Assembly: GCF_013415115.1 (NCBI RefSeq) | Contig: NZ_JACCDD010000002.1 | Coordinates: forward strand, 310,001-374,000 | Reading direction: 5' to 3' | DNA length: 64,000 nt | Source: Vreelandella zhaodongensis | GTDB taxonomy: Bacteria > Pseudomonadota > Gammaproteobacteria > Pseudomonadales > Halomonadaceae | Notes under the pieces: generated by a model | What the model was told of the DNA's origin: nothing | Seen by the model: the letters and a program-made list of their open reading frames with translations, nothing else | The model's database searches: none | Part shown: one piece after another, positions 59,584 to 64,000 of the stretch | Layout: every line of letters begins with the position of its first letter | Numbering within the stretch: the first letter of the stretch is position 1 | Position numbers and translations under genes: made by a program

Positions 59584-61659
59584 ATGCCACAGCTAAATCG
59601 CCTGACACTGGCCGTCGCGCTGGCCACAGCCTCTATTTCCATGCCGCTACTGGCCGATGCCCCCCTGGAAACCCTGACGGTGACCGCCAGCGCCGCCACC
59701 AAGACTGAGACGCCCTTCATCGAGACGCCTCAGGCCGTCTCGGTGGTCGAGCGGGATGACTGGGAGTCCCGCGGAGCCGAAAGCGTCCAGCGCGCCGCCA
59801 ACTATACCCCTGGGGTCTTCACTAACCAGATCGGTGCCTCCAATCGCTATGATTACCTGGTACTGCGCGGCTTCGCCGACGGCAGCATTAACAATACCTT
59901 CCTCGACGGTCTCAAAGTGATGAGTGACGGGGGATCCTTCAGTTCATTTTCGGTCGATCCCTGGTTCCTGGAGTCTATCGAGGTCGTCAAGGGCCCCGCT
60001 TCAGTGCTCTATGGGCGCGCCTCTCCCGGAGGCCTGGTCGCCCAGACAAGCCGCCGTCCATCATTTGAACCTGGCGGTGAGCTGCGCCTGCGCCTCGGTA
60101 ACAATGCCAATCGCAGCGCCGCGTTCGATATTACTGGTCCGCTGGATGCCGAGAACCGCCTCGCCTTCCGTCTCACCGGCCTGGCGCGAGCCGCCGACAC
60201 TCAGTTCGGCCCGACAGAAGAACAGCGCTATGCCATCGCCCCCCAGCTCACCTGGGATATCACCGATGCCACCAGCTTGAACCTGCATGCCTATCTGCAG
60301 CGTGATCCAGAAGGGGGGTACCACTCGGGGCTTCCCTATGAAGGTACGGTGGTAGATCGCAACGGCCGACGCATCTCGAACACCTTCTTTGAGGGCGAGG
60401 CAGCCTTCGAAAAATTCCAGCGTGACCAGGTCATGGTGGGCTACGAAGTAGAGCATCACTTCAACGATGCTGTGAGTGCTCGCCAACGGCTGCGCTACAC
60501 CGAAAGCAGTGTCGAACTAGATCAGGTCTACGCCTTTGGCTGGGCCTCGGCCACCGAGCTCAACCGCTACTATTCCGGCGCCGATGAGTCGCTCGACGCT
60601 CTAACCGTCGACAACCAGCTAGAGGCACGACTTTCCACCGGTGGCGTGGATCACACCCTGTTGCTGGGTCTGGATTATCAGCAGCGCGACAACGACGTCA
60701 CCTGGACCTCGGGGGCCTTCCCGACCATTGATGCCTTCAACCCTCGCTATGGCGCTGGCCCCAGTGCGATGAACCCAGAAACGCGCCAACGCCGTGAACT
60801 TGAACAGACCGGCCTCTATCTACAAGACCAGATGACCATCGGCAACTGGCACGCCAACCTGGGCCTGCGCCACGACTGGGTCGATATCACCAACACCGAC
60901 CCGGATAGCGGTTCCGCCAGCACACTGGATGACACCCAGTTTAGCGGCCGCGCCGGTCTGCTCTATCATTTTGACAGCGGCCTAGCGCCCTACATCAGCT
61001 ATACCACCTCCTTCAGCCCCAATAGCACCACTGACCAAAACGGCGACCTGCTGGCTCCCTCTGAGGGCGAACAGGTTGAGCTCGGCCTGAAATATCAGCC
61101 GCCAGGCACTCGTGATCGTTACAGCATCGCGCTGTTCGATATCACCCAGGAGAATGTCTCCACCAAGCTGCCCAACGAAACCTTCCACCGCGCCACCGGC
61201 AAGATCGAGTCCCGTGGTGTCGAGCTGGAGGCGCATCACCAGTTAACCGATGCCTTCTCCCTGCAAGCCGCCTACAGCCACACCGACGTGACCCTGGAGA
61301 AGACCGGCGACGCCAATGAAGGCAACCGCAGCAACCAAATACCGCGCCACCAGCTCGCCGTGTGGGGCAGCTATGCCTTCCAGTCCGGCGCGCTTACTGG
61401 CCTGGACACTGGACTTGGCATTCGCTATCACGCCGATATCCAAGCCGATGACGCTAATACCGAGAAGGTGCCAGACTACACTCTGGTCGATGCCACCCTG
61501 GGCTATGACCTGGGTCGCCTGGGCCTCACGGACATGTCGGCACGACTCAACGTCACCAACCTGCTGGACAAAGAGTACGTGGCCTCCTGCTACGACCTGA
61601 ACTTCTGCTACTTCGGTGCCGAACGCAGTGTCACGGCCTCTTTCCATTATGCATTCTGA
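59584..61659 (+). CDS. TonB-dependent siderophore receptor (ferrioxamine-type)
   Basis: This 691-residue outer-membrane receptor has a signal peptide of ~25 residues (cut near LLADA) and a TonB box (ETLTVTAS). The plug domain has ETPQAVSVVERDDWES and the FoxA/FhuA-like DYLVLRGFADGSINNTFLDG, KGPASVLYGRASPGGLVAQT. The beta-barrel ends in the usual aromatic residue (FHYAF). It matches hydroxamate receptors of the FoxA/FhuA group in general layout. There is no N-terminal signalling (STN) domain, so it should not drive a FecR-sigma cascade. Expected ligand: the siderophore made by the upstream genes. Confidence 0.93.
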   Translation: MPQLNRLTLAVALATASISMPLLADAPLETLTVTASAATKTETPFIETPQAVSVVERDDWESRGAESVQRAANYTPGVFTNQIGASNRYDYLVLRGFADGSINNTFLDGLKVMSDGGSFSSFSVDPWFLESIEVVKGPASVLYGRASPGGLVAQTSRRPSFEPGGELRLRLGNNANRSAAFDITGPLDAENRLAFRLTGLARAADTQFGPTEEQRYAIAPQLTWDITDATSLNLHAYLQRDPEGGYHSGLPYEGTVVDRNGRRISNTFFEGEAAFEKFQRDQVMVGYEVEHHFNDAVSARQRLRYTESSVELDQVYAFGWASATELNRYYSGADESLDALTVDNQLEARLSTGGVDHTLLLGLDYQQRDNDVTWTSGAFPTIDAFNPRYGAGPSAMNPETRQRRELEQTGLYLQDQMTIGNWHANLGLRHDWVDITNTDPDSGSASTLDDTQFSGRAGLLYHFDSGLAPYISYTTSFSPNSTTDQNGDLLAPSEGEQVELGLKYQPPGTRDRYSIALFDITQENVSTKLPNETFHRATGKIESRGVELEAHHQLTDAFSLQAAYSHTDVTLEKTGDANEGNRSNQIPRHQLAVWGSYAFQSGALTGLDTGLGIRYHADIQADDANTEKVPDYTLVDATLGYDLGRLGLTDMSARLNVTNLLDKEYVASCYDLNFCYFGAERSVTASFHYAF

Positions 61660-61668
61660 TAACCCGTT

Positions 61669-61697
61669 AGCCGCCGTTGTCGTGATCAATGGCGGCT
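61669..61697 (+). other. Hairpin between receptor and fhuC
   Basis: AGCCGCCGTTG pairs with CAATGGCGGCT (one G-T pair) around a 7-nt loop, just after the receptor stop codon. Without a T-run it is probably a message-stability or attenuation element that lowers importer expression relative to the receptor (inference). Confidence 0.6.
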
Positions 61698-61734
61698 CCG
61701 GCACGCCGCTAACTGACATGCAGAGAAAATCACC

Positions 61735-62502
61735 ATGTTCGAAACCCATGCCGCCACCTTCACAGTGGATGGAAAGCGTCTTCTGCAGCCCACCGAGCTG
61801 AGCCTTAGCGAAGGCCTGGTGCATGGCCTGATCGGCCATAATGGTTCAGGCAAGTCGACGCTACTCAAGCTGCTGGCTCGCCAGCAGCCAGTTAGCAGCG
61901 GCGAGATACATCTCGACGGTCGCCCTTTGCCTGTTTGGGGACAGCGCGAATTTGCCCGCCGGGTCGCCTACTTGCCCCAGCACCTGCCCACCGTCGATAG
62001 CCTGACAGGGCGCGAACTGGTGGCCATGGGTCGTTACCCCTGGCACGGCCTGCTGGGTCGCCACGGTGCCGAGGACATTGCCGCCATCGAACGCGCCTTG
62101 GCGCTGACCCAAACCGAGTGCTTTGCCGACCGCTTGGTGGACACCCTTTCCGGCGGCGAACGTCAGCGGCTCTGGCTCGCCATGTTGTTGGCTCAGGGCA
62201 GTGGTTTCCTGCTGCTTGACGAACCCCTGGCGGCACTGGATATCTCCCACCAAGTGGACGTGCTGGAATTGATTCGCCGCCTCTGCGCAGAACTTAACTT
62301 GGGAGTGATCATCGTGCTTCACGATATCAATCTGGCCGCCCGCTACTGCGACCATCTGGTGGCTCTGCACAGCGGCCGCCTGTTGGCCAAGGGCAAGCCT
62401 GAGGCGTTGATGAATAACACCACCCTAGAGGCCATTTATGGCCTGCCGATGCACGTGGTGCCTCATCCTAGTGGTGCCTATCCGATGGCGGTGGTGCCCT
62501 GA
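61735..62502 (+). CDS. fhuC: Ferric-hydroxamate ABC importer ATPase
   Basis: This 255-residue ATPase drives uptake of the ferric siderophore. It has Walker A (GHNGSGKST, residues 34-42), the signature LSGGERQRLWLAMLLAQ, Walker B FLLLDEPLAALD and the switch His in VLHDINLAARYCD. It matches the FhuC/FepC group. The gene is 75 nt after the receptor and 3 nt before fhuD. Confidence 0.95.
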   Translation: MFETHAATFTVDGKRLLQPTELSLSEGLVHGLIGHNGSGKSTLLKLLARQQPVSSGEIHLDGRPLPVWGQREFARRVAYLPQHLPTVDSLTGRELVAMGRYPWHGLLGRHGAEDIAAIERALALTQTECFADRLVDTLSGGERQRLWLAMLLAQGSGFLLLDEPLAALDISHQVDVLELIRRLCAELNLGVIIVLHDINLAARYCDHLVALHSGRLLAKGKPEALMNNTTLEAIYGLPMHVVPHPSGAYPMAVVP

Positions 62503-62505
62503 AAG

Positions 62506-63408
62506 ATGCTACCGATAAGCTTACTGTCACGGGCCTTCTCGTTTGGTCTGTTCCTTCTGATAGCCCTGTTAATAGCCCTTCTTTTATTCGCTGCCGCGCC
62601 CCTCGCCCAGGCCGAGCGCAGTGGTCCGCGCCTTGCCAGCCTTGACTGGACCCTGGCTGAAACGCTGATAGCCCTGGGCCACCCGCCAATAGCGGTGGGT
62701 CAGGTCTCGGCCTACCACGCCTGGGTAGGCGAGCCATCACTGCCTGATTCGGTCATCGACCTGGGGCTGCGCAGCCAACCCAACCTGGAGCGACTGGCTG
62801 CCCTGGCACCCCAGCGCATTCTGATTTCACCGATGTTCGCCAACCAGCGGCCACGCCTTGAGCGTATCGCCCCGGTCAGCGAGCTGGCTCTCTATACCCC
62901 TAACGAGGCCCCCTGGCCACAAATGCTGACCCTAACCCAAACGCTAGCCCACCTTATCGATGACCCTGCCGCGGGCGAATCACTGATCGAAGCAACCCAT
63001 GCAAGCCTTGTATCGCTGCGCGAGCGGCTGCCAGAAACCACAGAGCCACTGCTGATCGTGCAATTTATGGATGCCCGCCACGTGCGGGTCTTCGGCGAAG
63101 GTGGTCTTTATCAAATGGTGCTGGAGCGTTTGGGTCTAGAGAATGCATGGCAGGGATCGACCAATGCTTGGGGCTTCAGTCTGGTGAGCCTGGAGGCGCT
63201 GGCCACCATCGACGCGCGACTCGTCGTGGTGGAGCCCTATCCCCAAGGCGTTGAGGAGCAGCTCGCCAACAGTGGCCTATGGCAACATCTACCGAGCGTC
63301 GCCACCCAGCGCGTTATCCGCCTGCCCCCCGTATGGAGCTTCGGCGCCCTGCCCTCAGCAACGCGCTTCGCCGAATCACTGGTCGGCGCTCTGGAGGCCC
63401 AGCCATGA
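62506..63408 (+). CDS. fhuD: Ferric-hydroxamate periplasmic binding protein
   Basis: This 300-residue class III binding protein carries the siderophore in the periplasm. A signal peptide of about 37 residues with a long hydrophobic core ends at PLAQA; there is no lipobox, so it is soluble. Mature features are RLASLDWTLAETLIALGHPP, VIDLGLRSQPNLERLAALAP and RHVRVFGEGGLYQMVLERLG, as in FhuD. It starts 3 nt after fhuC and overlaps fhuB by 4 nt (ATGA). Confidence 0.92.
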   Translation: MLPISLLSRAFSFGLFLLIALLIALLLFAAAPLAQAERSGPRLASLDWTLAETLIALGHPPIAVGQVSAYHAWVGEPSLPDSVIDLGLRSQPNLERLAALAPQRILISPMFANQRPRLERIAPVSELALYTPNEAPWPQMLTLTQTLAHLIDDPAAGESLIEATHASLVSLRERLPETTEPLLIVQFMDARHVRVFGEGGLYQMVLERLGLENAWQGSTNAWGFSLVSLEALATIDARLVVVEPYPQGVEEQLANSGLWQHLPSVATQRVIRLPPVWSFGALPSATRFAESLVGALEAQP

Positions 63409-64000
63409 TGACATCGTCCATGCTAACTGGCCGCTCGCATCGAATGCGCCTCGCCCCCTGGATGGGGCTTGCGCTGCTAGGCTTGCTGATGCTGGGACTG
63501 GCGATTACCTCGCTTTCCGACCAGGGGGGGTCAGCCCAGGCTTGGAGAGCCCTGTTCGCGGTGACGCCTGGAGATACCACAAGCTTGGTGCTGCACTACG
63601 TCTGGTGGCCACGCCTGGCCATGGCGTTACTGGCTGGCGGCGGTCTGGCCCTAGCTGGGGTGTTGATGCAACAGGTACTGCGCAACCCGCTGGCGGCTCC
63701 CTCCACGTTGGGGGTGGCCAGCGGTGCCAACCTGGCTCTGATGGCTGCCACCCTCATGGCACCTGGCTTACTGGTACTGGGGCGGGAGTGGGTAGCGCTG
63801 GCCGGAGGTAGCCTGGGGATGGGGCTGGTCATGGCACTGGCCTGGCGGCAGCATCTGGCACCACTGGTCGTGGTGTTGGCAGGCCTAGTGGTCAATCTCT
63901 ATTTCGGCGCGTTGGCCCTGGTGCTCTTACTCTTCCACCAAGAGGAGCTTAAGGGGCTACTGATCTGGGGCGCTGGCGCGCTTGCCCAGGATGGCTGGAA
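63405..64000 (+). CDS. fhuB: Ferric-hydroxamate permease, N-terminal part (3' end outside window)
   Basis: This is the start of an FecCD-family permease. The visible ~198 residues include several hydrophobic segments and the family motif VLMQQVLRNPLAAPSTLGVASGAN, shown here in two parts: LMQQVLRNPLAAP and STLGVASGAN. FhuB is usually a double-length protein of ~660 residues; the rest lies beyond base 64000. The ATG at 63405 overlaps the fhuD stop (ATGA); a second ATG follows directly. It closes the visible importer fhuCDB. Confidence 0.92.
   Translation, partial: MMTSSMLTGRSHRMRLAPWMGLALLGLLMLGLAITSLSDQGGSAQAWRALFAVTPGDTTSLVLHYVWWPRLAMALLAGGGLALAGVLMQQVLRNPLAAPSTLGVASGANLALMAATLMAPGLLVLGREWVALAGGSLGMGLVMALAWRQHLAPLVVVLAGLVVNLYFGALALVLLLFHQEELKGLLIWGAGALAQDGW

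Noticed and set aside
1..64000. Mobile elements, CRISPR arrays, tRNA or rRNA genes, prophage or defence systems
   Set aside because: No transposase, integrase, evenly spaced repeat array, tRNA-like cloverleaf or defence-type gene was recognised. The window reads as metabolic and iron-uptake chromosome with uniform gene style.

Overview
The window reads as chromosome of a heterotrophic, aerobic, probably marine or halophilic gammaproteobacterium, most like Halomonas and relatives. This is inferred from protein character and gene content (several TRAP transporters, a complete phenylacetate pathway, a hydroxamate siderophore locus); no rRNA marker is present. No tRNA, rRNA, CRISPR array, insertion sequence, integrase or phage gene was seen. 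Genes are tightly packed with many 4-nt or slightly longer overlaps.

Region 1 (1-10201): a minus-strand operon with a divergent LysR regulator. It reads AidB-like acyl-CoA dehydrogenase, CaiB-type CoA-transferase, TAXI-type TRAP binding protein, fused TRAP permease, enoyl-CoA hydratase with a degenerate C-terminal half, and a 3-hydroxyacyl-CoA dehydrogenase cut by the window edge. It looks like uptake, CoA activation and beta-oxidation of one unidentified carboxylic acid.

Region 2 (10358-26404): a full phenylacetate catabolon. paaX and paaY-paaN face each other. paaFGHIJK form one operon ending in a strong terminator, and paaABCDE-paaZ form the next. Both plus-strand operons have a TTGATR-N16-TATACT promoter with symmetrical elements on it.

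Region 3 (26504-38177): a DctPQM TRAP transporter (minus strand), a MarR regulator, and a plus-strand operon for 3-hydroxyphenylacetate-like substrates. That operon holds a metallo-beta-lactamase-fold protein with a changed metal motif, an FAD hydroxylase plus small DUF2783 partner resembling MhaAB, then homogentisate dioxygenase, fumarylacetoacetate hydrolase and maleylacetoacetate isomerase. A Bcr/CflA efflux pump follows.

Region 4 (38248-50149): aromatic amino acid use. It holds a large indolepyruvate:ferredoxin oxidoreductase-family enzyme with a divergent Lrp regulator, an orphan TRAP binding protein paralogous to the one in region 3, a DUF6455 protein, an NSS-family sodium symporter preceded by two TyrR-box-like sites, TyrR, a second Lrp regulator, 4-hydroxyphenylpyruvate dioxygenase and a small Rieske protein. 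Arylpyruvates could leave by the dioxygenase to homogentisate or by the oxidoreductase to arylacetyl-CoA and the Paa pathway.

Region 5 (50150-64000): a hydroxamate siderophore locus of the NIS type. It has a PLP decarboxylase, N-monooxygenase, MFS exporter, a fused acyltransferase/IucA-IucC synthetase, an ECF sigma factor without a visible FecR, FhuF-like reductase, AraC regulator, TonB-dependent receptor and FhuCDB importer (FhuB cut by the window edge). Fur-box-like sites lie before the biosynthetic genes, before fhuF and before the receptor.
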